Shown one piece after another: positions 1 to 6,551 of a stretch of DNA of 12,435 bases. The translations under genes were made by a program, and so were the position numbers. Position 1 is the first letter of the stretch. Each line of letters starts with the position of its first letter. The stretch spans positions 1 to 12,435 of the forward strand of contig JAGLBQ010000103.1 in NCBI GenBank assembly GCA_023146675.1. The letters run 5' to 3'. The stretch comes from Cocleimonas sp. Its GTDB lineage: Bacteria > Pseudomonadota > Gammaproteobacteria > Thiotrichales > Thiotrichaceae. The notes under the pieces are model-generated. The model was not told the DNA's origin, did no database searches, and worked only from the letters and a program-made list of their open reading frames with translations.

Positions 1-31
1 ATGCATCAGCATCTACCCATATTTTTACCAT
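1..31 (-). CDS. yaiI: YaiI/YqxD-family (UPF0178) protein, first 10 codons only
   Basis: Only the N-terminus is in the window; the gene continues past the left edge. Read on the minus strand from the ATG at 31-29, the ten codons give MVKIWVDADA, and the next codon starts with T. This matches the highly conserved opening of the YaiI/YqxD (UPF0178, DUF188) family, which begins with an IWVDADACP-like motif; family members are about 150 residues. A GGGG ribosome-binding site (complement of 39-42) lies 7 bases before the ATG. The family has a PIN/NYN-like nuclease-type fold but no settled role. The call rests on ten residues plus the start signal, so it is good but not certain. The gene diverges from the protein starting at 111, with 79 bp between. 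Confidence 0.7.
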   Translation of the reverse strand, partial: MVKIWVDADA

Positions 32-71
32 TACTTAACCCCATATTAATAGGTAATACAAAAAGCTGAAT

Positions 72-79
72 GCTATACT
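72..79 (+). promoter_or_regulatory. Extended -10 promoter element for the gene at 111
   Basis: The sequence TGCTATACT at 71-79 holds a TGn-extended -10 hexamer, TATACT, matching TATAAT at five of six positions. No good -35 box lies 16-18 bp upstream, which is usual for extended -10 promoters. Transcription would start near 86, giving a leader of about 25 bases before the ATG at 111. This is inferred from pattern only. Confidence 0.4.
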
Positions 80-110
80 CTGCGCATTTTAATAACCACT
101 ATAACTTCCT

Positions 111-599
111 ATGAAAGCAGAACTTCAATTTTTTATGCTCCCTTCTGATGCAGAGGACTTTATTAACTTTGCCAAAGATCATATTGACACCATAACAGCG
201 GATAATGACTTAGTAATTGGCGATTGCATACTGAGCTTTCAAGGATCAGAGCTCATAGAAAATACGCTCACGGTTGGTACCTTATCGGTTGATTCGGGAG
301 GGTTAGATAATGGATGCAGTGATCATTTACGTACTAATAAAACCTATCGTACGTTGCGTAATTGGATTAAAAATAAATACGACAATCGCCTCAGCTCTTG
401 GGTAGAAACTCAAGAAAGTAAAATGGGACGTTCACGTAATCAGTGGTTAGCGCCTGATGCTAAAAGCTGGAAACAACAGAATGATGATGCGATCATGCGT
501 TTTTCAACACGAAGCCCTGTATTTTTTGATATTGCACCTGAGTTCTCAAATATGGGCGGTATTGAGCCAAGTGCAGGTAAATTTAAGGCGCGCAGCTAA
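111..599 (+). CDS. Unrecognised 162-residue soluble protein
   Basis: I do not recognise this protein. It has no signal peptide or membrane segment, so it is probably cytoplasmic. The N-terminal half is acidic (clusters such as PSDAEDF at residues 11-17). The middle, residues 77-98, is basic and aromatic (KTYRTLRNWIKNKYDN), followed by a second tryptophan-rich patch WLAPDAKSW near residues 112-120. The alternation of charged and aromatic positions looks like a real folded protein, and I have a faint impression of a conserved gammaproteobacterial hypothetical family, but no name can be supported. The ATG lacks a recognisable Shine-Dalgarno; the bases just before it are pyrimidine-rich. It is convergent with rlmG (7 bp between stops) and divergent from the yaiI-like gene. 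The C-terminal 40 residues carry a 20-bp stretch nearly repeated at 3422-3441. Confidence 0.75.
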   Translation: MKAELQFFMLPSDAEDFINFAKDHIDTITADNDLVIGDCILSFQGSELIENTLTVGTLSVDSGGLDNGCSDHLRTNKTYRTLRNWIKNKYDNRLSSWVETQESKMGRSRNQWLAPDAKSWKQQNDDAIMRFSTRSPVFFDIAPEFSNMGGIEPSAGKFKARS

Positions 600-606
600 T
601 ACCCCA

Positions 607-1752
607 TCAACGCTTTGAGGTTGCCGTTATAACCTGAAATTTGTTATTGGTAGCAATTACTTTGCTATTCCCAAAAATTTTCTTCAATTTAGCCGCATAA
701 TGCAAATGCTGATTACCCACAATCCACAATTTACCCCCTTTATTTAAGCATTTAGCGCTCTGTGTAAACATGCGCCAAGCTATCTGGTCACCTATCGTGT
801 GCTGTTGATGAAAGGGGGGATTGCAAAGAATCAAATCAACGTTGCTATCAGGTAATTGGCTTAAACAGTCGCTTACGATAAATTCACTCTGCCTACTCTC
901 TTTATAAATCTTGTCATAATTCATTTTAGCTGATGCCACCGCCATATAGGACTCATCTAAAAAGCTGATATTGCTTTGCGGTTGATAGCGTTGTGCGATA
1001 ATGCCTAATACGCCATTACCACAACCAAGATCGACAATATGCTTGGCTTGAGGAAGTTTTTTAAACTGTTCCAACATTAGCAAACTGCCATAATCAAGCT
1101 TGTCTTTTGAAAATAAATTGGCGTGATTACTGAGGTGAATGCCCAGTGATTTTACGTGATAGTCCTTAGGATAAGGGGATTTTATTTCTGTCTCAGATTT
1201 CTCATAGTGACTAAAAATCAAACGTGCTTTTTTCTTCGCTAATGAGGTGGTCGTTGTGCCAAGTATGTTCTCAAACAGCATTAATGTTGAGGTGTGAATA
1301 TTGCGCGTCATGGCGGCGGCAATAATTTTTGTATCCGCATTAATATGTTCTTTTAGCTTAATCAACTGATCTTCTAATAATGCGCTGGTTTTGGGGATTT
1401 TGATTAGCACAGTAGTAAATAATCCCTTGGGTGTTTCTGTGCTAGGAATAAAATGATGCGCAGGCTGTAACTGATTAAGGTGGTAATTATGGACAGTGGA
1501 AAGCTGACTGACACTAGAATCTGACCATGATTCTGGCGTATAGGCATTGAGACAGGTTGCCAGTGCACCAAATTGATCATTAAGAATAAGCAGCTTGCTG
1601 TCAGGCTGTAGTGTATTTTCTTGATGCAAATAATTTAATAAATATTCATCTGCGGCATCCCAAGCGCGCAATGTCTGCTTTTTTTGTAGTGGCAGACGCT
1701 GTAGTTGGTATGCGCCATAGGGTGTTTGAAAATGCTTATCAATAGTGTTCAT
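607..1752 (-). CDS. rlmG: 23S rRNA (guanine-N2)-methyltransferase RlmG
   Basis: RlmG uses S-adenosylmethionine to methylate N2 of G1835 (E. coli numbering) in 23S rRNA. The 381 residues match the usual family length (E. coli about 378). The C-terminal Rossmann methyltransferase (MTS) domain shows the SAM-binding motif DLGCGNG at residues 241-247 and the catalytic NPPF at 311-314 within NPPFHQQH, which is typical of the RsmC/RlmG group. The N-terminal half is the degenerate methyltransferase-like domain of the family. RsmC is the main alternative, but the long N-terminal domain opening with a PYGAYQLQRLP-like segment and the NPPFHQQH form favour RlmG. The start lies 3 bp after the stop of the upstream lipoprotein gene, so the two are probably co-transcribed. 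No strong Shine-Dalgarno precedes the ATG, which suggests translational coupling. The stop nearly meets that of the gene ending at 599. Confidence 0.9.
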   Translation of the reverse strand: MNTIDKHFQTPYGAYQLQRLPLQKKQTLRAWDAADEYLLNYLHQENTLQPDSKLLILNDQFGALATCLNAYTPESWSDSSVSQLSTVHNYHLNQLQPAHHFIPSTETPKGLFTTVLIKIPKTSALLEDQLIKLKEHINADTKIIAAAMTRNIHTSTLMLFENILGTTTTSLAKKKARLIFSHYEKSETEIKSPYPKDYHVKSLGIHLSNHANLFSKDKLDYGSLLMLEQFKKLPQAKHIVDLGCGNGVLGIIAQRYQPQSNISFLDESYMAVASAKMNYDKIYKESRQSEFIVSDCLSQLPDSNVDLILCNPPFHQQHTIGDQIAWRMFTQSAKCLNKGGKLWIVGNQHLHYAAKLKKIFGNSKVIATNNKFQVITATSKR

Positions 1753-1755
1753 ATA

Positions 1756-3264
1756 TTATTTTTCTAAAATTTGTAGACCATTAATTCCATCGGCAATAAA
1801 TAGTCTGTTATTCGTTGAGGACACACCGCCAATATCCGAAAAAGCATAACGGCGTGCTGCTACGGTATGGATATTGGTCAAATCTGATAAATCAAGCAGT
1901 TGCAGGATTTCCTCAGAAGTAATAAATAGGGTCTTATCATCTGCCGATAGCGACAGTTTGCTCTGCACCGCGTCTACATCGCCACCCTTGTAAGTACTCA
2001 GCTGACTAATATCACTAGGATTAGCAACATTAAAAATGGTGATATTTTGCTGCTCAAAAACCAATAATTCTTTACCTGAATGAGAGAGTAATAGCTCAGG
2101 GTAATTATAGGGAAGATTCTTGAGAACAAAGCTAACAAAGGGATCACTTGGATCACTAATATCATAGACCGCTATATCTTTAGGAAGATCGGGTGAGATA
2201 TAAAATAGTGTTTTAGCATCGTTTGATAGTGCTGATTGTCCAGATTTTAAATCAAATAAAGTAACAAGTTTAGATGTATTAGTAATATCAACGAGACGTG
2301 TTACATCAAAGTCTTGTATCACGGCGATCTTTTCATTTTCAGATAAACTAAAGCTATCCGCACCACGCATTTGCATTGAGCTAATGATGTATATAGCGTT
2401 TCTATTACTAATATCGATAACTAAGAAATTATCACCATCAACAGCGTAAAGCAGATTTTCATCTTTGCTTAGCTTGATTTGCATAAACTCGCCTGAGTTT
2501 ATTGAAGATAGTTTCGTCAGTTTATTAAGCTTAGATACATCAAGTGTGATGAGTCCATCAGTATTACCAATAAAGACCGTATTGCCACTATCTGCTACTG
2601 CGACTGATCTAGCATATGAGGTGTTATATTTTGCTAACGTATTGAGACTGTATTGAGGTTCACCGATATAGCTATTTTTATAGGTTTCTCCCTTATTCAT
2701 TGACTCTGTATGAATAACCCCCATACCTTTTGCTAAGTACAGATTAAAAGTAGTCGTTACATTTTTAGCAGCTATTATTGTGCAGTCAAGTTTAATCACA
2801 TCGGCGAATATTTTGTAAGCAGTGGTGAAACTCGCTAGCTTCTTTACATAATGACAAGAAATACTCTCACCCTCATCATCAACATCATTGAAAAAGACAT
2901 CATTAATGTCAGGTTTAGCTGGTCGACTAGTCGTATTGACTAGCGTGTTATTTTCATAATCTTTAACCTCAATAGCATCGCTTAATTTTTGATACGTTGT
3001 ATAATTTTTTGGCGCGCTCTCATCAATACTTTCACGGATAATATCACCTGTTTTGGTGTAGTGAAACGTGGTGAAATCCTGAAGTGTGATAGAGTCATCA
3101 GCCGCCTCCGCATATTCTTTATGAAGCTTTGAAATGGTCTTGTTTGGTACAATATAGTCCATCGCATTGATGGCTGTACTATTACTAGAGCCACCACCAC
3201 AGCCTGTTAAAAACAAACCAATGATAATACTTATTAGAATAGATATTGCTTTAATTTTAAACAT
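1756..3264 (-). CDS. Lipoprotein with LVIVD-type seven-bladed beta-propeller
   Basis: The N-terminus is a lipoprotein signal: hydrophobic residues 5-20, then the lipobox LTGC with Cys22 as the lipidated residue, followed by a Gly/Ser linker. Gly rather than Asp at +2 predicts outer-membrane sorting. Residues about 35-200 form an unrecognised domain with two cysteines (137 and 161) that could pair. Residues about 205-502 contain repeats ending in LVIVD-like strands: LITLDVS (238-244), FLVIDIS (280-286), TRLVDIT (322-328), IAVYDIS (364-370), ITIFNVA (408-414), LQLLDLS (454-460) and a final GLQILEK. That makes seven blades, with residues 206-214 able to supply the closing strand. Such propellers usually bind proteins or ligands; no catalytic residues are evident. 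GGGG at 3270-3273 (complement) is 5 bases before the ATG. It leads a unit with rlmG. Specific function unknown. Confidence 0.85.
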   Translation of the reverse strand: MFKIKAISILISIIIGLFLTGCGGGSSNSTAINAMDYIVPNKTISKLHKEYAEAADDSITLQDFTTFHYTKTGDIIRESIDESAPKNYTTYQKLSDAIEVKDYENNTLVNTTSRPAKPDINDVFFNDVDDEGESISCHYVKKLASFTTAYKIFADVIKLDCTIIAAKNVTTTFNLYLAKGMGVIHTESMNKGETYKNSYIGEPQYSLNTLAKYNTSYARSVAVADSGNTVFIGNTDGLITLDVSKLNKLTKLSSINSGEFMQIKLSKDENLLYAVDGDNFLVIDISNRNAIYIISSMQMRGADSFSLSENEKIAVIQDFDVTRLVDITNTSKLVTLFDLKSGQSALSNDAKTLFYISPDLPKDIAVYDISDPSDPFVSFVLKNLPYNYPELLLSHSGKELLVFEQQNITIFNVANPSDISQLSTYKGGDVDAVQSKLSLSADDKTLFITSEEILQLLDLSDLTNIHTVAARRYAFSDIGGVSSTNNRLFIADGINGLQILEK

Positions 3265-3269
3265 GTTTT

Positions 3270-3273
3270 CCCC
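3270..3273 (-). promoter_or_regulatory. Ribosome-binding site of the propeller lipoprotein gene
   Basis: On the minus strand GACGGGGAAAAC directly precedes the ATG at 3264, placing a G-rich Shine-Dalgarno core 5 bases upstream. It supports this start, which also places the lipobox at residue 22. Confidence 0.6.
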
Positions 3274-3311
3274 GTCAATTGTTCTTTTTTATAGTTACTT
3301 AATTTTTCGTG

Positions 3312-3341
3312 ATAATAACACTAAACTATGTACTTTTTAAC
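3312..3341 (-). promoter_or_regulatory. Weak promoter candidate for the lipoprotein-rlmG unit
   Basis: On the minus strand TATTAT (complement of 3312-3317) matches a -10 box at five of six positions. TTAAAA (complement of 3335-3340), 17 bp upstream, is a poor -35. Position relative to the ATG at 3264 (leader about 40 bases) is reasonable. In such AT-rich DNA this could easily be chance. Confidence 0.25.
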
Positions 3342-3363
3342 TTAAAGTATCCTGCTTTTAAGT
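3331..3363. repeat. Overlapping inverted repeats between divergent genes
   Basis: TACTTT (3331-3336) pairs with AAAGTA (3344-3349), and ACTTAAA (3340-3346) pairs with TTTAAGT (3357-3363). The two dyads overlap, so only one hairpin could form at a time. They lie between the lipoprotein start and the TauE/SafE start and overlap the weak -35 noted on the minus strand. They may be an operator, or chance in AT-rich DNA. Confidence 0.3.
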
Positions 3364-3443
3364 GGTTAGTCTTCTCCGCTTTTTTCTTGTTTTGACTTAT
3401 TGCCTGTGTAACACTTTCGTTTTTTTCAACGCGAAGCCCTGAT

Positions 3444-4199
3444 GTGAACGAACAAATTCTTTTCATTTTTCTTTTTGCTATAGCCATTGGTGCATACACT
3501 CAAACAGTAACAGGCTTTGCGATGGGCTTGATTATTATGGGGGTGACAGCTTCGTTGCAACTGATGCCAATCTCCTTTATTGCGGCGGTTATTAGTTTAA
3601 CTGGGCTAACTAACGTAATACTTGCCGTGTACAAAAGCCATCATCATATCAATTGGCAATTAATTCGTATTATTATGATTGGTTTTATGCCAGCGCTAGT
3701 GGCAGGTCTTGCTTTGTTGTATTTCTTAGATAAAACATCGACCCAATTATTGCAACTTATACTGGGTATTGTCATTATGCTTGGTGGTGTTTTACTAATG
3801 TTAAAACCTCACCCAAAAAAACAACTTTCATCGAGATATCTTACCTTGTTAGCGGGTGCTTCATCTGGAGTAATGGGAGGGTTGTTTAGCACCAGTGCAC
3901 CACCGCTTATTTACTATCTTTATAAGCAACCACTGACAATTAAAGCGATTAAAAACACGCTACTAATGACCTTTATGATTGGCTCCATTACACGTATTGG
4001 CTTTATTGGCACACAAGGGCATATCACAACAGAAATTTTGTTATTTGCAGCGTATAGCCTGCCTGTCGTGTTTTTATTTACATGGTTAGGTAAAAATTAC
4101 CCACCGCCACTCAGTGATATTAATATGCGACGTACAGCATTTGGATTATTGATTATTTTAGGAATTTCGACTACTTGGACTGCATTACTCATTGAATAG
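3444..4199 (+). CDS. TauE/SafE-family (TSUP) membrane permease
   Basis: This is a 251-residue polytopic inner-membrane protein of the TauE/SafE (TSUP) family, whose members are linked to export of sulfite, sulfoacetate or other small organosulfur anions. The two halves each carry the family's Gly-rich signature: QTVTGFAMGLI at residues 20-30, and GASSGVMGGLFSTSAPP near residues 137-153. About eight hydrophobic segments follow the usual two-times-four layout, and the length fits the family. The start is GTG at 3444; the overlapping ATG at 3442 is out of frame and meets a stop immediately. A GAAG at 3433-3436 is only a weak Shine-Dalgarno. The substrate cannot be told from sequence, and no sulfur-metabolism gene is next to it. 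It is divergent from the lipoprotein gene and convergent with the EamA permease (28 bp between stops). Confidence 0.85.
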   Translation: MNEQILFIFLFAIAIGAYTQTVTGFAMGLIIMGVTASLQLMPISFIAAVISLTGLTNVILAVYKSHHHINWQLIRIIMIGFMPALVAGLALLYFLDKTSTQLLQLILGIVIMLGGVLLMLKPHPKKQLSSRYLTLLAGASSGVMGGLFSTSAPPLIYYLYKQPLTIKAIKNTLLMTFMIGSITRIGFIGTQGHITTEILLFAAYSLPVVFLFTWLGKNYPPPLSDINMRRTAFGLLIILGISTTWTALLIE

Positions 4200-4227
4200 A
4201 CTATAATTTAAGCTATAACCGCATGAA

Positions 4228-5112
4228 CTAATGCGATACCTTCCGTTGCATCGATAACCATAAACCAATACCAATCGATAAGCCGCCAAGTAGATGATAC
4301 AAGCGTATCTGCTCTCCAAGGAAAATAACAGCGAGTAATGCACCAAAAAGTGGCATTAGGTGAATGTATTGACCACTAATACTGGCACCCACCTTCGATA
4401 CACCATAATTCCATGCAAGATAAGCGAAAATTGAGGGGAAAATAGCAATATATAAAAGGGTAAGGATTGAGGATTGATTTATTAATAGACCTGCTTCATT
4501 GAAAGGGTTGAGCAGGTAAATTGGCAGTAAAATAAGTAAGCCTAAGATCATGGTCGAGCCTAAAAAACTGAGTGCACTTAAGTCAGCAGGACGATATCGT
4601 TTTAAGAATATTGAGTAAACAGCCCAATCTAATGAGCCCACTAATATCCATAGATCACCTTTATTAAAACTGAGTTGTCTGATCACCGCACTATCCAGTT
4701 TTGTCAAAATAATCAAAACACCCAGCAAAGAGACTATTACGCCAATAATCTGACGTGAATTGATTGATTCATTAAAAAATACGCTTGAAATAATCAGAAT
4801 AAAAATCGGGATAAATGAGTTAAGCAATGTGCCATTGGTAGCCGTAGTGTATTGCAAGCCTATATAAGCCAGTGTATTAAAGGCACTCACACTTAAAATG
4901 GCAAGTAACAGCAATACACTTAAATTACGCTTAATAATGGACCATTGTTGCAAAATAGGTTTAATAATAAAGGGAAAAATAATAATCAATGCCAGTGCCC
5001 AGCGCCAAAATGAAAGTGACACTGGCGATGCTTGATCTGCTATAGCACGACCTGCAATAAAGTTTCCTGCCCAGAAAAGGGGTGGCAAAAGGAGAATAAA
5101 ATAAGGTTTCAT
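4228..5112 (-). CDS. EamA/DMT-superfamily transporter
   Basis: This is a 294-residue integral membrane protein with the size and pattern of the drug/metabolite transporter superfamily: ten hydrophobic segments arranged as two EamA repeats. The first repeat starts at the N-terminus with PPLFWAGNFIAGRAIAD, a typical EamA opening with small residues and a tryptophan in helix 1, followed by SFWRWALAL. The second starts near residue 150 with GDLWILVGSLDWAVYSIFLKRY. A conserved-type segment with P-[IL]-F and an NES element (residues about 113-116) ends the first repeat; FLGEQI near residues 264-269 is its counterpart in the second. Members export amino acids, metabolites or drugs; the substrate is not predictable here. 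A perfect TATAAT box lies upstream, flanked by a direct repeat (see 5123-5169). The Shine-Dalgarno is weak. Confidence 0.87.
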   Translation of the reverse strand: MKPYFILLLPPLFWAGNFIAGRAIADQASPVSLSFWRWALALIIIFPFIIKPILQQWSIIKRNLSVLLLLAILSVSAFNTLAYIGLQYTTATNGTLLNSFIPIFILIISSVFFNESINSRQIIGVIVSLLGVLIILTKLDSAVIRQLSFNKGDLWILVGSLDWAVYSIFLKRYRPADLSALSFLGSTMILGLLILLPIYLLNPFNEAGLLINQSSILTLLYIAIFPSIFAYLAWNYGVSKVGASISGQYIHLMPLFGALLAVIFLGEQIRLYHLLGGLSIGIGLWLSMQRKVSH

Positions 5113-5122
5113 AATAAGTCTG

Positions 5123-5169
5123 AGTAATGAATTGAATGGCTAAATTATAAAATAGTAATGAACTGAATG
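5123..5169. repeat. Direct repeat pair, 15 of 16 bases identical, in the divergent promoter region
   Basis: AGTAATGAATTGAATG at 5123-5138 recurs as AGTAATGAACTGAATG at 5154-5169, one mismatch in sixteen. Start-to-start distance is 31 bp, close to three helical turns, so both copies would face the same side of the DNA. They bracket the perfect -10 box of the EamA gene: one copy covers its spacer toward -35, the other its likely transcription start. This is the geometry of a two-site regulator operator; the regulator is unknown. Confidence 0.5.
5144..5149 (-). promoter_or_regulatory. -10 box for the EamA transporter gene
   Basis: The minus strand reads TATAAT, a perfect -10 hexamer, about 31 bases before the ATG at 5112. 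No convincing -35 exists at 16-18 bp; TACAAT (complement of 5170-5175) is 20 bp away. A poor -35 would fit activator dependence through the flanking direct repeats. Confidence 0.45.
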
Positions 5170-5182
5170 ATTGTAGTATCGT

Positions 5183-5188
5183 CATAAT
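5183..5188 (+). promoter_or_regulatory. Possible -10 box for the SGNH gene
   Basis: CATAAT matches the -10 consensus at five of six and would give a start near 5195, about 25 bases before the preferred ATG at 5220. No -35 box is recognisable; the 5154-5169 repeat copy occupies that place. Confidence 0.3.
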
Positions 5189-5210
5189 GGTTGTTATGAA
5201 AAAAATTTAC

Positions 5211-5215
5211 GAGGA
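5211..5215 (+). promoter_or_regulatory. Ribosome-binding site that decides the SGNH start
   Basis: GAGGA sits 4 bases before the ATG at 5220. The upstream in-frame ATG at 5187 has no Shine-Dalgarno and would add eleven charged residues ahead of the signal peptide, so the downstream ATG is preferred. Confidence 0.6.
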
Positions 5216-5219
5216 AACT

Positions 5220-6050
5220 ATGTTGGTAATCAATAAAAATATCAAGGCTCTAATAATGACAGTATTGGCGTTTTATACGCTATTATTAGCAGGCAACGCC
5301 ACGGCTAATTCAGCTCAAAAAGAGTTGCTTAAACTTGCTGATACGAAAGCAAGTGGTGAATATGTAAGAAGCCGTTTTTTAAAGGCAATGACAACGACTA
5401 TTAACCCTAATGCGGCTAAAAAAGTATTAATTATTGGCGATAGCCATGCGCAGGACTTTCTTAACAGCATACTAGAAAATAATTATTTAAAGGGTTATCA
5501 AATTACAACGCGTTATATTCCAACACGTTGTCAGATTTATTTGGGCGAAGATCATGAAAAACTAATTGCAAAAAAAGATAAAAGTCTGTGTACAACATCA
5601 GATAATTTATCGCAAGCTAAAGAGGCAATTGCCAAAGCAGATGTTGTTATTCTTTCTGCAAAATGGAGAAAGTGGGCAGCAAAAAAATTACCGCAAACAA
5701 TTCAAAATATGGGCATCACAGAAAAGCAAAAACTCGTCGTGGTCGGGGTAAAAAGTTTTGGCAGAGTCTCTATTAAAAAATACCTGCGCATGTCAGATAA
5801 TCAACTGCGTAAGCTACGCAATGAGATTGATGGGAACCAGAATGAAGTCAATGAGATCATGAAAAAAAGTGTCAGCAACAATGTATTTGTTAATACTCAT
5901 CAACTTATTTGTGGCACATCCTCATCCTGCCCTCTTTTTACTGAAGATTTAAACCTAATTACCTTTGATGGCGGGCATTTAACTAAAAAAGGTGCGCAGT
6001 ATGTTGGCAAGGCTTTATTTCAGGGAAAGGTGTTGAGTAGTCTTAAATAA
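5220..6050 (+). CDS. Secreted SGNH-hydrolase-like protein
   Basis: From the ATG at 5220 the protein has 276 residues and opens with a Sec signal peptide (hydrophobic core about residues 9-24) with a likely cut after the ATA before NSAQ, so it acts in the periplasm or outside. Block I of SGNH hydrolases is present as VLIIGDSHAQDF, with the nucleophile Ser75, and block V as DGGHLTKKGA, with Asp250 and His253. The middle segment VVILSAKWRKW resembles the block preceding the Asn/Arg region in the SGNH domain found at the C-terminus of OafA-type O-acyltransferases. These enzymes add or remove acetyl groups on cell-surface glycans. Here the domain is free-standing, with no acyltransferase membrane part nearby. 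Four cysteines in the mature part (three or more spaced as possible pairs) suit a periplasmic protein. Exact substrate unknown. Long A-rich codon runs give it a slightly different look from its neighbours. Confidence 0.8.
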   Translation: MLVINKNIKALIMTVLAFYTLLLAGNATANSAQKELLKLADTKASGEYVRSRFLKAMTTTINPNAAKKVLIIGDSHAQDFLNSILENNYLKGYQITTRYIPTRCQIYLGEDHEKLIAKKDKSLCTTSDNLSQAKEAIAKADVVILSAKWRKWAAKKLPQTIQNMGITEKQKLVVVGVKSFGRVSIKKYLRMSDNQLRKLRNEIDGNQNEVNEIMKKSVSNNVFVNTHQLICGTSSSCPLFTEDLNLITFDGGHLTKKGAQYVGKALFQGKVLSSLK

Positions 6051-6215
6051 GGCATCAGATAAGTGGTAGTGGCTATAGATAGCTGTTGTTTACATATAAA
6101 GCTATATTAGACAATAATTATCTATTCAGATAAGACTTTAAGGCTTAAAAACAATAAATTTATTCATATTAAACAAACAAGATGGGTAGATTTTTTGAGT
6201 TGAGCATTTTTATTT

Positions 6216-6220
6216 GGGGG
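6216..6220 (+). promoter_or_regulatory. Ribosome-binding site for the 39-codon gene
   Basis: A GGGGG run lies 5 bases before the ATG at 6226. It is one of the clearer ribosome-binding sites in this AT-rich spacer and is the main reason to take the short frame as a gene. Confidence 0.45.
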
Positions 6221-6225
6221 AATAT

Positions 6226-6345
6226 ATGAAAAAGCTAATCTATGCCATTATTACGGTTGTGTGTATTGTATTAATGTATCCAATAGAAGGGGATGACTTA
6301 AAAAAATTAGATGCTAATCGAATAATGGTGGCTGTGGGGGAATGA
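6226..6345 (+). CDS. Small membrane or secreted protein, 39 residues
   Basis: The frame opens MKKLIYAIITVVCIVLMYPI, a two-lysine start followed by about 16 hydrophobic residues, as in a signal peptide or single membrane anchor. An acidic-basic tail follows (EGDDLKKLDANRIMVAVGE). A GGGGG ribosome-binding site stands 5 bases before the ATG. The charge-hydrophobic-polar order is the usual form of a genuine small exported protein and is unlikely in random AT-rich DNA. I recognise no family. It sits alone between the SGNH gene (175 bp upstream) and the Cys-His-Asp lipoprotein gene (about 200 bp downstream), both exported. It could also be the leftover N-terminus of a longer secreted protein, although the sequence after the TGA does not continue it in an obvious way. 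Confidence 0.5.
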   Translation: MKKLIYAIITVVCIVLMYPIEGDDLKKLDANRIMVAVGE

Positions 6346-6551
6346 GTCTAAATGGGTTCTTTGCATCTGCATCACTTTCTTGTTACGTATATTTTCTTAA
6401 TCATTGTTGCGTAGCCTGCTTATTTGAAATGAAAATCCTGAGCCAAGTATAGGATACTATTAAACCCTCCGTCTTAAAACTGTCAGCAAGCCTAATAAAG
6501 ACTCGTTATACTCATGCTTTTACTACCTCTTAGAATAAATTGAGCTTAATA
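6346..6551. other. Spacer with a possible promoter, no gene seen
   Basis: This stretch before the lipoprotein gene shows no convincing coding frame on either strand. The best promoter candidate is TTGAAA (6424-6429) and TATAGG (6448-6453) with 18 bp between, giving a leader of about 90 bases to the ATG at 6552. No terminator hairpin with a T-run was found. Confidence 0.3.

Noticed and set aside
2465..2656. Plus-strand 63-residue frame inside the propeller lipoprotein gene
   Set aside because: It is a mirror of the repeat-rich coding sequence on the other strand, with no ribosome-binding site.
4220..4235. CGCAT / ATGCG hairpin between the convergent TauE and EamA genes as a shared terminator
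   Set aside because: The stem is only 5 bp and no T-run follows on either strand.
5187..5219. Upstream ATG start for the SGNH protein
   Set aside because: It has no Shine-Dalgarno, while GAGGA precedes the ATG at 5220, which gives a normal signal peptide.
6137..6149. TTTAAGGCTTAAA dyad downstream of the SGNH gene as a terminator or operator
   Set aside because: The single-base loop cannot form a hairpin as drawn, and AT-rich dyads of this length are frequent here.
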